Shown in pieces: positions 46,129 through 55,061 of a DNA stretch of 64,000 nucleotides; within the stretch, counting starts at the first letter, position 1; each line of letters begins with the position of its first letter. This DNA is from Clostridia bacterium. Lineage in GTDB: Bacteria; Bacillota; Clostridia; UBA1381. Location: positions 276,365 through 340,364 of the forward strand of contig JAGASE010000020.1 in the NCBI GenBank assembly GCA_017621875.1, read 5' to 3'. Position numbers and translations under genes: made by a program. The notes under the pieces are model-generated. The model searched no databases. It saw only the letters and a list, made by a program, of their open reading frames with translations, and was not told the DNA's origin.

Positions 46129-48588
46129 TTACATATATATTGTATTTCTGCGGAATTTCTTGCCCTCTCTGTTCGCTGCACCTCTTGTTCTCTGCTGCTG
46201 GTCGATTACGCCGTTATGCTTTACATCAGGCATCTGGAACGCCATATTTCCCGTAACATTTCTTGCTTCGAGATATGTTCCAAACTCGTCAGTAATAATT
46301 TCAAAATCAAATTTTTCACTTCTGATATAATAACCAATCCAGTTAAGGACAGCGGTAGCATCATTCTTACAGTATTCCTCCGGGAAAAACCTGACTGTTG
46401 CATTTTTAAGTCCCGTTACCTTGATTTGTCTTCTTAAGGTATAGCATACCGGCGTGAGCTCCTCTGCTCCTACCACGCCGTCCTGCTGCTCAATAAAAAT
46501 TCTGCATTCCTTATGCTCTGCCTTTGGGAAATTATAGGTAGCCCTGCCGTTCTCAAGCTTAGTCTGATAACCAAGCAGCACAGGTGCACCCAAGGGATGC
46601 TTAAGGGTTGTCTTTACCGTCGTACTCGGCGTATACACAGAATATATCCATGCATTGTCGGACCTTGAAATCATCATAACAGGCGATTTTTCTCCCAAAG
46701 GCTTATCGTAGCTTATCTCAAGACCGAACTTTGACAAGGCATTCAGCATAAGCCTCTCTCCGATGAAGTATTCCGCATCATTGTGCGGCACAGGAAGTCT
46801 TCCCTGGTCTGAATACTTTATCCGGTCTATAGATGCCGTACCTCTCAGCCAGATACAGGATTTATTTTTAACTCCGATTGCCCTATCGCCCGCCATCGCA
46901 AAGGCTTCTCCCGAAGCTGCCACTGTATCGATTTTTCCTGCGTTTATAAATTCATCATGCTTTATAACTCCTGCATGCTTTCCGTCCAAGGTCACATCAA
47001 GCTCGCCCGATTTTCCGCTTGCTTTTTCTATTCCGCAAAGCTTTAAAAATTCCTCGCTCGCATCGCTTACGTCACCGAAAAAGATAACCTTAAGTCCGTT
47101 TTCAATGTCAGCCGTAATTTTTCTTTCAAACTTACTTCCTGCCTGCGGTACTGCCGTAACAAGCACACTGCCGTCAAACAGGCTTTTATCTGTCTTTAAG
47201 AAATTATCTGTGGATATAATGCTTGATATAGGTGCTCCGTTATTGATACAGCCTCTTATAAACCAATCCAGGTGATACATTTTATTAATCATTCTGTTGT
47301 TGTCTGCATCACAGTATTCGCGGAATGGATATACCCAAACAACAGGAGACGGAGCATCAGGTGCGTCCTTTATCGCTTTTATCAGATGCGGTATCGGCTC
47401 ATTTGCACACGCATCAGGCAAATCGCCCCAGCTGTTGTCTATCGAAAGCAGATGCATATGTGTCGGCATGCACATTTTTCCGTTTTCATCAATTCTGCCT
47501 ATTGACATCGGAAGATAGATGTCATGCGGCTGTCCGCCGTATCGGTCATACCAAGGGCTGTTATTCCACCATGGGTCGTGAACGTAATAACGGAAAAGAT
47601 ATTCGTCTCCCGGAAGCTCCGCCATTCTGGACATATATCCCGTAAGCTCTAAACCGAAATCTCCGTCCAGTGCCGCCCAAGGAGAATTTGGCGGCGGCAG
47701 AAGATTCTCAACAGATTCATAAATGGTTTTTAGCGGCACACCGTCGCTTGCTAAATCTATTCCTACCGTCATATTTGTTCCGCGTACTCTTATCTGATAA
47801 TCGGGACATTCTTTTCTGAACAAGTGCCAAAACTCCATAACGCTGTCCTTTACAAGCTGCAGATTTTCAGCATGGAACTTATCTCCGTCAAAAATATCAC
47901 CTGTTACGTCCCATGTTTCTCTGCCAAAGCCAAGCCCGTTTGAAAACCAGATAAAGTCCATATCCATATCGGAAAGAAATATCTGTGTCTGTCGTCCGAA
48001 AAACGTGCCAAACGGAGTATCCTGCGGTATACCGTTCGGGAAGCCTGCATAGCACACATCGTCGCCGTTAAGCTTTTCATAGCAGCACACCATTGTATTC
48101 GGTCCCATGGCATTGCCTGTGCAAATTTCGCGGTGACGATTATATTTGAAGTCGGATTTCGCAAATTCCGGACCTACGTCAAAGGTCGCACCGACCGTTA
48201 TTTCCTTATTGAGAATATTTCTTCCCTCTTCTTTAAGACATGCAACTATCTTTTTTAAAATGCCGTAGGTCATAACCGGCACATCGTTTGTATAGTAATA
48301 TCCCTCTGTGTGTAACGATATCCCCTCCGGGTCATGATCCTTATACCACTCGGTATACTCATAATTCGGCTCGCCTACGAAATATGCCCATTCAAAGCTG
48401 TCACCATCATTTCCGCGGTAATCTAAAATTTCACTTCCGTCAGCAGCCCACAGCATAACAGACGCTGTTTCCGCATTCTTAAGCAAAGGCTTCCATTGAA
48501 AAAAGGCATCTCTGCAAACCTTTTTTATGTATGCATCATCAGTTTTTTTAAATGGCTTTAAGCTCATTTCCATTGTTATATTTTTCAT
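46129..48588 (-). CDS. uncharacterised 819-aa cytoplasmic protein, probable glycoside hydrolase
   Basis: No family could be named with confidence. The first ~450 residues look like an (alpha/beta) barrel with many aromatics and acidic pairs (FEWAYFVGEPNYEY, VGATFDVGPEFAKSDFKYN, WAALDGDFGLELTGYMSR, YYVHDPWWNNSPWYDRYGG). A Rossmann/GATase-like segment follows (about 475-545; SVLVTAVPQAGSKF, GLKVIFFGDVSDAS), as in the trimerisation domain of GH42-like enzymes, and then a beta-rich C-terminal domain. No signal peptide, so it would act on imported oligosaccharides. It is divergent from an AraC regulator, a usual layout for sugar-induced glycosidases. Confidence 0.55.
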   Translation of the reverse strand: MKNITMEMSLKPFKKTDDAYIKKVCRDAFFQWKPLLKNAETASVMLWAADGSEILDYRGNDGDSFEWAYFVGEPNYEYTEWYKDHDPEGISLHTEGYYYTNDVPVMTYGILKKIVACLKEEGRNILNKEITVGATFDVGPEFAKSDFKYNRHREICTGNAMGPNTMVCCYEKLNGDDVCYAGFPNGIPQDTPFGTFFGRQTQIFLSDMDMDFIWFSNGLGFGRETWDVTGDIFDGDKFHAENLQLVKDSVMEFWHLFRKECPDYQIRVRGTNMTVGIDLASDGVPLKTIYESVENLLPPPNSPWAALDGDFGLELTGYMSRMAELPGDEYLFRYYVHDPWWNNSPWYDRYGGQPHDIYLPMSIGRIDENGKMCMPTHMHLLSIDNSWGDLPDACANEPIPHLIKAIKDAPDAPSPVVWVYPFREYCDADNNRMINKMYHLDWFIRGCINNGAPISSIISTDNFLKTDKSLFDGSVLVTAVPQAGSKFERKITADIENGLKVIFFGDVSDASEEFLKLCGIEKASGKSGELDVTLDGKHAGVIKHDEFINAGKIDTVAASGEAFAMAGDRAIGVKNKSCIWLRGTASIDRIKYSDQGRLPVPHNDAEYFIGERLMLNALSKFGLEISYDKPLGEKSPVMMISRSDNAWIYSVYTPSTTVKTTLKHPLGAPVLLGYQTKLENGRATYNFPKAEHKECRIFIEQQDGVVGAEELTPVCYTLRRQIKVTGLKNATVRFFPEEYCKNDATAVLNWIGYYIRSEKFDFEIITDEFGTYLEARNVTGNMAFQMPDVKHNGVIDQQQRTRGAANREGKKFRRNTIYM

Positions 48589-48698
48589 ACTGAAACACTT
48601 CCTTTCTATCTCAATTATAATAGCTTTTCTCTTTAAATAACAGGGTAAGTTTTAACCTGTATTCGTAAAAAATAAACCTAATTATAATAATTTTTTTC

Positions 48699-48727
48699 TT
48701 GATTATCTGTGCATATAGTGTTAAAAT
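48699..48727 (+). promoter_or_regulatory. promoter of the AraC regulator gene
   Basis: TTGATT (48699-48704), a 17-nt spacer and TAAAAT (48722-48727). The 193-nt divergent region also has a TATAAT for the minus-strand gene near 48615, with a poor -35. Confidence 0.6.
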
Positions 48728-48781
48728 TAAGATAGAATGGTAAATTCATTCTAAAAAAATAACATATCAAGAGGATTGTAT

Positions 48782-49624
48782 ATGAAGCTTACAGAGATAA
48801 ATCCATACATACGCTATGCACGAAAACACGAAACCTCAGTGCCAAAGGAGCTTATTTCCGCTGCGGACAACCGTATATTTTATTGTATAAGCGGCACAAC
48901 TACGCTTTTGGTAAACGGACTTCGTTATACACTGAAAAAAGGTTCTGTCATATGCTGGCAAGGTGGTACGCTTTACTGCACCGAAAGCCGGAGCGAGGAC
49001 CTTGATTTAATAGCCTTTAATTTTGACTACACTTATGCACACAGCCGCTTAAATGACCCTATTTGTCCGCAGTTTTTAAAGTCATCGGGTGTGGCTTGTC
49101 CGCTTGAGGAGCTTATCTTTGACGATGCAGAAAAGCTGAACGGCTGTCTGTTTTTGGAAAATATGTTTTCTGTAGAGGATAAATTCCGCGAAATCGTTGC
49201 CGAATATACAAATATGCGGTTATTTTATGAGGAACGCTGCTCGACAATTCTAAAGGACATACTGATAACCATAGTGCGTGCGGCAGAATTTTCACAAACT
49301 CCTAAAAACATTGAGTTTGCCGAAAGCATTTTGACCTATATCCGCGAAAACTACAGTCGAAAAATCACCAACCAAGATATTGCGGAGCATTTTAATTATC
49401 ATCCCAACTACATCAACAGAATCATTGTAAATTACACCGGTATGTCGCTTCACAGATACCTGATACAGTGCAGAATAAATGCCGCAATTACACTTCTTAA
49501 CAGTTCGGAAATGACAGTCTCGGAGGTTGCAGCAGCAGTAGGCATGCCCGATTTAAAGCATTTTTCTAAATGCTTTAAAAATATAACCGAGCATTGCCCG
49601 TCCGATTATATGCTCCGCCGCTGA
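48782..49624 (+). CDS. AraC-family transcriptional regulator with cupin sensor
   Basis: A 280-aa regulator from ATG 48782, seven nt after AGAGGA. The N-terminal cupin-like sensor (about 15-150) has FYCISGTTTLLVNGLRYTLK. The C-terminal double HTH (about 180-278) has ITNQDIAEHFNYHPNYINRI and VSEVAAAVGMPDLKHFSKCF. It likely senses a sugar and activates the divergent 819-aa gene. Confidence 0.9.
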   Translation: MKLTEINPYIRYARKHETSVPKELISAADNRIFYCISGTTTLLVNGLRYTLKKGSVICWQGGTLYCTESRSEDLDLIAFNFDYTYAHSRLNDPICPQFLKSSGVACPLEELIFDDAEKLNGCLFLENMFSVEDKFREIVAEYTNMRLFYEERCSTILKDILITIVRAAEFSQTPKNIEFAESILTYIRENYSRKITNQDIAEHFNYHPNYINRIIVNYTGMSLHRYLIQCRINAAITLLNSSEMTVSEVAAAVGMPDLKHFSKCFKNITEHCPSDYMLRR

Positions 49625-49633
49625 AAAGCTTAC

Positions 49634-49663
49634 AAAAAGGAGCCGCTATTTTAAGCCGCTCCT
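49634..49663. terminator. bidirectional terminator between AraC and HAD genes
   Basis: AGGAGC (49638-49643) pairs with GCTCCT (49658-49663), with further inner pairing. A-rich before and T-rich after, on both strands. Confidence 0.65.
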
Positions 49664-49670
49664 CTTGCTT

Positions 49671-50597
49671 TTAAAGGATAATATCCAATATCTCCATGAG
49701 ATTATTAATCTTATAGTCGCACATCTCGCCAACACCTGCCTGGTCAATATTGCCGCCTGCAATACCGCAGCAGCTAAAGCCTGCAAGCTTGATTGATACA
49801 ACGCCCGCCGATGAGTCCTCAATACCGAGAATTTTGTGGCGGCGTTCAAACGGAATACCAAGTCCCACTCTTGCAGTTTCTGCATAAAGCCACGGATGCG
49901 GCTTCGGTGCAAGCTCACCGAGAGTTCCTGTCTGACCGCGTCTTAACGCCTGACCCGCTGTAATTATTGCGTCGTAAAAATCAACAGGATTACCCATATC
50001 AAGCTGCTTAAATGCTGATATAATCTCCGGCATTGCCTTTTCGTAAAGTCCACTTGTGACAAGTCCGATTTTGATTCCTTCTTTTTTAACCGTTGTTAAA
50101 AATTCTTTCAGGTTAGGTGCAGGAGTAAATGCGTCCTGCTTGCCTCTTCCCTTCATAATTTCGTCCATTTCGTGGTTCACGATTTCAAAATAGTACTGAC
50201 GTGCCAGCTCCAAGCTTTCGCTTTTAGCATATTTGTCTATCATGTACTGCAGATGCTCGGATACGCTGTGTCCCGATATAAACGGCTCGTCCTCTGCTTC
50301 TTTTTTGAAGCTGCTGTTTCCCAAAAGCCTTGCCGTAGTCTGCTCAATTACCCACATCCAAAATTCCTCACTATGTACGCTTGTTCCGTCAAGGTCCATA
50401 AGGATTGCCTCGGCCTTCGGCTCAAAGTGAGTTTCATACATCGGATAAATTGCAGGATATCCCATGCCGCTCTTTACATAGCATAGTGTTTTATCCTCAA
50501 ACTCAACTATGTCAATCTTCTTATCATCAGGTGTTAAGATTTTTTTCACGCCCTCTTTTCCTGTTTCAAAAAAATCACTCTTTTGTATTTCTATCAT
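49671..50597 (-). CDS. HAD-superfamily hydrolase (beta-phosphoglucomutase-like) with N-terminal extension
   Basis: This 308-aa protein has about 62 residues before the HAD core, longer than usual. The core has motif I ILMDLDGTSVHSEEF, a helical cap, motif II GLVTSG, Lys motif PKPHPWLYAETARVG and motif III ILGIEDSSAGVVSIKLAG. It likely acts on a sugar phosphate. It overlaps the end of the GH38-like gene by 4 nt, suggesting it dephosphorylates or isomerises a product of that enzyme. Confidence 0.85.
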   Translation of the reverse strand: MIEIQKSDFFETGKEGVKKILTPDDKKIDIVEFEDKTLCYVKSGMGYPAIYPMYETHFEPKAEAILMDLDGTSVHSEEFWMWVIEQTTARLLGNSSFKKEAEDEPFISGHSVSEHLQYMIDKYAKSESLELARQYYFEIVNHEMDEIMKGRGKQDAFTPAPNLKEFLTTVKKEGIKIGLVTSGLYEKAMPEIISAFKQLDMGNPVDFYDAIITAGQALRRGQTGTLGELAPKPHPWLYAETARVGLGIPFERRHKILGIEDSSAGVVSIKLAGFSCCGIAGGNIDQAGVGEMCDYKINNLMEILDIIL

Positions 50598-53275
50598 TTT
50601 ACTATCCTCACTGTAATAATTTTTTTAGCCGGAGCTGTGTAGGCTGTACCTATTTCCTCAATTATGCTTTCGTCCATTTTGCAGAGATACAATTTTCCGT
50701 CTGTCTTGATTGTAACCTTCTGCTCCCTATCTGCTGCGTTATAGTATCTTACGATAATTCCGTTTCCGTCCTCAGCCTGCTTTACGGCAGTAACATGAAC
50801 ATTTTTGTTGTCAATACTAAGCAGAGTATTTTCAAGCGGTAAATCACCTTTACCTCTGCCGCAGACTGCACATTTTACAGGGGCAAAGATTTCAGCCGCC
50901 TTGTTTGGAAGCTCTGTGTATTCGCCTTTATTAAACTGCATCGCATACTCAAATACACGCTTGCCCGGACACTGTACACCCTCGTCCTCAAGCTCCGTGA
51001 CCTTTTCCTCCGAAACTGCAAGCTTAATTCTGCAAGCTCGGATTAATGTGAGTGCCATCACGCCGTCGTCAAATACCTCGTACTCAAACAGTCCCTTCGG
51101 CATTACCGCAAAGCCGTCCTTGCCGTCTGTTACCTCGGCAAAGGTTCTAAGCGGCTGTGTTCCAAATGCCTGTTCTACCCAGCCTGTTGAATCCGGGATT
51201 GCAATGTCATGCTTTACAATATCAAAATGGCTGTCTGTAATTGACACATCGGTTTTGATATCTGTCGGGAAATTAACCCTCAGCCAGTGGTCCTTTGCAT
51301 TATTTGTAAGTTCAACCTTAACCTTGATGTAATCTGCATTTTCATCAAGCGTATATGTAGTCTTAATCGGGATTTTAGTGTAAATATCGCTCGGATTTTT
51401 CTCGCAGCTTTCCGGCACTTCAAATTCGCACTCTGTTACGATGGTGCCTGAAAGCTCACCGCTCTCTGTTACATAAATCTTGTGATTTGTTCCGATTGTA
51501 GAATACTTTCTGTCAAATTCGGGGCTTTCATGCTTCCATGCGTTGCCGACCTCTCCCTGCGATGTGTAGAAGTTCAAGCCTTTATATTCCCTGCCTGTTT
51601 CCTTATATAGCACATCTATTGTACCATTTGGATTAACTGTTACCTTTAATTTGCTGTTTTCAAGCACATTTCCGAGAGCGATGCCCGTCTTCTTCTGCAG
51701 CTTATGCGGATTAGGCTTAATTTCAAGTACCTTATAGCCCATTGCGGGAACGTTCTTAATTTCAGCATATACTCTGTGATGCATACTATCTAAGATAGTA
51801 GGAACTTCCCAAATGTTATCCACAAATATGCTTGACTTTTCGCTCTGAATTGACTGAAGTCTTACGCCATCTATTGTAATACCTTTGCCGAGTGTATCAG
51901 GCACTTCAATATCAAGCGGTACAATAACATCACGGCTGTACGGAAGTGTGTTATATACCACAAGCTGAACAATGTCCTGCTTTTGTCCATCGGGAGATAA
52001 TTTTTTTGCAATTTCTACCATTGCATCATCTGCAACGATTTCCGCAATATCCTGTGCCTTTCGGAATCTGTATTCCATATCCTTGCATACGCAGTCGGGA
52101 GCACAGCCGCCGTTTGCATCGTGGCTGTGGTTGGAGATAAGATACTGCCAGCCCCTGTGCAGATACAGCTTGGAGTCATTACCTGCAATAGCATTTAAAG
52201 GCTCTGCGATGTAGCTAAGTGCGGTATATGCGTTAAAATCAGCCTGCTTTAAATATGTTCTTGCAGAAATTGTTCCGGGGAAAAGATATGTCCACTTGCC
52301 TTCTTTTAAGTAAGAACGTCTTTCACCTTCAAGCACTGTCATTTTGCTCTTGTCAAGATATTTTTCGGCATCTGCCCAAAAACCCTCAAGATTGGTATGC
52401 TCTATTTCAATTTCGCCCGAGAAAAGCTCCTTTGCATCCTTTATAACTTCGCTCTCACGAGGAAAGCCGACAGAAATATCATGCCCGTTCATGCCCAGAA
52501 ATACAGGTGTTGTGAAATGTCCTTTTTCCTCCTCCAGCATATCGAGGATTGCTTTTTTAAGATTTTCTTTTTCATAGTTGGCAACCGGAGCTTTTAAGTC
52601 ATAGTTGATTGACGGACCGATAAATCCGTCTGCACGCCGAAACGGTGCTTCATCAAACTCACCCCATTTATAGTCCTTCGACCAAACACGGTTACGGGAA
52701 ACACTTCTATGTACCTGATAATACCAGTTGTATCGGCAGTAAAGTGCAAAGCGGCTCGCAAGCACTTCCGTTCCGTCGGGAGCACGCCATATGTACTCAG
52801 CCGGTGCTTCGTGATGTGAAATACCGCGGTAGAACATCATATAGTTCACGCCGAAATCCTTTAAAATCTGCGGATATTGTCCCGTCTGTCCCCAAGATGA
52901 CGGAGTATAGCCGACCGTCGGCACCTTTCCGCCGTACTTTTCTACTGTTTCACGACCGAACATCATGTTGCGGATAAGCGATTCGTGGGAGATTGTGAAC
53001 TGCTCCGGAAGAGTATAATAAGGTCCGATAATAAGTCTTCCCTCTTTTATAAATTTCTCCACCAGCTTCCGTCTTTCGGGTCGCATTTCCAAATAATCGT
53101 CAATCATAATAGAGTGACCGTCCATCGTAAAGGAATGGTACTCCGGGTCACTTTCCAGTATGTCAAGAGTAGTATCCATCATAACCAGGAGATTGTGACG
53201 GGTTTTCTCAAAGCTGAAACGAAACTCCCTGTCCCAATGCGTATTAGATACTACGTCTATCTTTTTTACGTCCAT
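50594..53275 (-). CDS. GH38-like alpha-mannosidase family protein lacking the usual nucleophile Asp
   Basis: An 893-aa cytoplasmic protein from MDVKKIDVVSNTHWDREF; an earlier in-frame ATG at 53314 has no RBS. The Zn-site residues His13 and Asp15 (THWD) and the distal His in ISNHSHDANGG are present. Overall order (catalytic barrel, helical bundle, large beta domain with GH38-C features) fits family GH38. The nucleophile motif, usually P-D-(S/T)-F-G, reads GYTPSSWGQTGQYPQIL, with Ser126 at the Asp position. Either it uses another mechanism or residue, or it is a non-catalytic relative. It is in an operon with the HAD gene. Confidence 0.8.
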   Translation of the reverse strand: MDVKKIDVVSNTHWDREFRFSFEKTRHNLLVMMDTTLDILESDPEYHSFTMDGHSIMIDDYLEMRPERRKLVEKFIKEGRLIIGPYYTLPEQFTISHESLIRNMMFGRETVEKYGGKVPTVGYTPSSWGQTGQYPQILKDFGVNYMMFYRGISHHEAPAEYIWRAPDGTEVLASRFALYCRYNWYYQVHRSVSRNRVWSKDYKWGEFDEAPFRRADGFIGPSINYDLKAPVANYEKENLKKAILDMLEEEKGHFTTPVFLGMNGHDISVGFPRESEVIKDAKELFSGEIEIEHTNLEGFWADAEKYLDKSKMTVLEGERRSYLKEGKWTYLFPGTISARTYLKQADFNAYTALSYIAEPLNAIAGNDSKLYLHRGWQYLISNHSHDANGGCAPDCVCKDMEYRFRKAQDIAEIVADDAMVEIAKKLSPDGQKQDIVQLVVYNTLPYSRDVIVPLDIEVPDTLGKGITIDGVRLQSIQSEKSSIFVDNIWEVPTILDSMHHRVYAEIKNVPAMGYKVLEIKPNPHKLQKKTGIALGNVLENSKLKVTVNPNGTIDVLYKETGREYKGLNFYTSQGEVGNAWKHESPEFDRKYSTIGTNHKIYVTESGELSGTIVTECEFEVPESCEKNPSDIYTKIPIKTTYTLDENADYIKVKVELTNNAKDHWLRVNFPTDIKTDVSITDSHFDIVKHDIAIPDSTGWVEQAFGTQPLRTFAEVTDGKDGFAVMPKGLFEYEVFDDGVMALTLIRACRIKLAVSEEKVTELEDEGVQCPGKRVFEYAMQFNKGEYTELPNKAAEIFAPVKCAVCGRGKGDLPLENTLLSIDNKNVHVTAVKQAEDGNGIIVRYYNAADREQKVTIKTDGKLYLCKMDESIIEEIGTAYTAPAKKIITVRIVK

Positions 53276-53391
53276 ATTAACACCTGCTTTCTCAAGATTG
53301 TTAGGCATTTTCAATATTATACCATATTACCATACCATTTTCAAGCATGAGTGGAATATTTATACACAGCGATTTATGTTACAAACACATA

Positions 53392-53441
53392 AAAGAGGCT
53401 TTGACATGTATCTCTTTCCAAAGAATACTCAAAACCTCTTT
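53392..53441 (-). terminator. terminator of the mcrBC operon
   Basis: On the minus strand, AAAGAGGTTTTGA pairs with TCAAAGCCTCTTT around a 24-nt loop, followed by TTATG. It lies 7 nt after the mcrC stop. Confidence 0.65.
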
Positions 53442-53447
53442 AAAAAT

Positions 53448-55061
53448 TTATTCTGTTTTTACAAACATTTCCTCTAACAGTCTTGCTGCGTCCTTGTCAA
53501 CGCTGCTGATTTTGGCAATCATATACGAAAGCTTCTTTTTTCTTTCAAGTGCCTTTAGAGCTGCGTCTATAACCGAAACAACTTCTGTACCTTCCGACAT
53601 ATCTATTGCCGAATGCAGACTCGTCTCAAACTCCTTTTTCCAGTCATAATACGTTTTTCCGTCTGTATCAGGAATGATAACAGGAAATGTATAGAATCTG
53701 TCATAGCCGTTAAAACTGCTTATTTTATGCTCATAAATCATCTTACGTTCCGATTTCTTCATCGGGAAAATTACGCCTGCCTCATGAGCATTTATACTGT
53801 TCATATCCCTTATGCATTTATCATAGTCCTCAATGCGGTCCTTAAGCCCCTCTCCCGATTCATACAATGCCTCTCTCCAGCCCGGCTTAAACTTTGCATC
53901 CAAAATCATAAACGGCTCATCGCTTGAAGTAAAAACAAAATCAGGATATGTATTTTGCACAAAACCCCTGCTTCCCTTTGAAAACACCTTCACATTATAC
54001 TGCGATGCAAGTGCCGCCTTCTGTTTTTCAAGCCTTGCATCCTTTCGTACACTTCTTCTAAGTATATCCTCCAAAAACAGCTCCCACAGGTCAGGAATAT
54101 AGAACAAAACTCCGCTTGCGTCATCTTCATCGCCGTCAAATACCGATATTCCCTCGTTATTCAAAATCATTATACAGGTTTTACGCAAATCCTCATACTC
54201 GGTATAATACGGGTGCGAAATGGGGTTTCTGTTCTTTAAAAGCAGCTCTGAAAGGCTGTAGGAGGATGCGTCTGTGAGCGTTCTCAGCTGACCGATAATG
54301 TCTCGGATATTTTCGTCTGAGGTTAAAAGCGGGTATTTTTTATTTATATTTTTATACGCCGCAATAATTAAGTGATTTAAGCAATTATCCTCGGTGGAAA
54401 GCCTGTATGAATAGGCAATTTTGCCGTTATCCTGCCCCATATTCAGCTTTATATGCCGGGCAATATCAATACTGCCTTTAGGGCGGTCGTTATTCTTTTC
54501 AATTCTGCGGTAGGAACGGAAAAAGCCCTTTAAGAACGCCCGTTCAAGTTGATTTTTGAACTTAAACCACAGAAAATAATCAAGCAGATTATCCGAAGAA
54601 AATGGTACGCTGTTATCCGAAAGCTTTATATCGTTCCTCGAAAGGAGCATGGAAAGGAAATACGGATTTTTGTCATCAAATCGCGAAAGTACGGTAAGCG
54701 TAACCGATAAAATATCTCCGCCTGCGATTATCTCATTATATTTATCCTCAACAAGCACGCTTTTTCCGACTGTTAGCTCCGTATTCATAACTCCTACAAA
54801 GCCGCCAAAGCGTTCCTTTTGCCCGAAAACCGAATACATAGGCGGCTCTGCATATCTTGAGCGGTGATTTTTATACAGATTTTTTGTCCTTATATTCTCC
54901 AAAAACGCCTTAATCAGATTTTCCTTTATGGCAGAAAATGCCTCCTGCTCATCTAAACTGCAAGGCAGCAAAAAATTACCGTTCTTTTTTTGAACAGACA
55001 TTTCCGCCTTTTCAAATTCCGTAAAATCCCTGCCTGTAATTTTGATTACAAAGCTATTCAT
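53448..55061 (-). CDS. mcrC: McrC-like component of a modification-dependent restriction system
   Basis: A 537-aa protein. A PD-(D/E)xK nuclease core is visible at about 372-392: TYPDFVFTSSDEPFMILDAK, with Asp, Asp and Lys in the expected spacing, followed by helical segments. The N-terminal part resembles the McrC/DUF2357 clamp region. In type IV systems McrC is the nuclease that works with the McrB motor to cut DNA with modified cytosines. The ATG overlaps the mcrB stop by one nt (TAATG). Divergent enough from E. coli McrC that specificity cannot be predicted. Confidence 0.82.
   Translation of the reverse strand: MNSFVIKITGRDFTEFEKAEMSVQKKNGNFLLPCSLDEQEAFSAIKENLIKAFLENIRTKNLYKNHRSRYAEPPMYSVFGQKERFGGFVGVMNTELTVGKSVLVEDKYNEIIAGGDILSVTLTVLSRFDDKNPYFLSMLLSRNDIKLSDNSVPFSSDNLLDYFLWFKFKNQLERAFLKGFFRSYRRIEKNNDRPKGSIDIARHIKLNMGQDNGKIAYSYRLSTEDNCLNHLIIAAYKNINKKYPLLTSDENIRDIIGQLRTLTDASSYSLSELLLKNRNPISHPYYTEYEDLRKTCIMILNNEGISVFDGDEDDASGVLFYIPDLWELFLEDILRRSVRKDARLEKQKAALASQYNVKVFSKGSRGFVQNTYPDFVFTSSDEPFMILDAKFKPGWREALYESGEGLKDRIEDYDKCIRDMNSINAHEAGVIFPMKKSERKMIYEHKISSFNGYDRFYTFPVIIPDTDGKTYYDWKKEFETSLHSAIDMSEGTEVVSVIDAALKALERKKKLSYMIAKISSVDKDAARLLEEMFVKTE

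Noticed and set aside
53275..53314. Longer start for the GH38-like protein
   Set aside because: The extra 13 residues are not typical of the family, and AGGTG lies at proper distance from the ATG at 53275.
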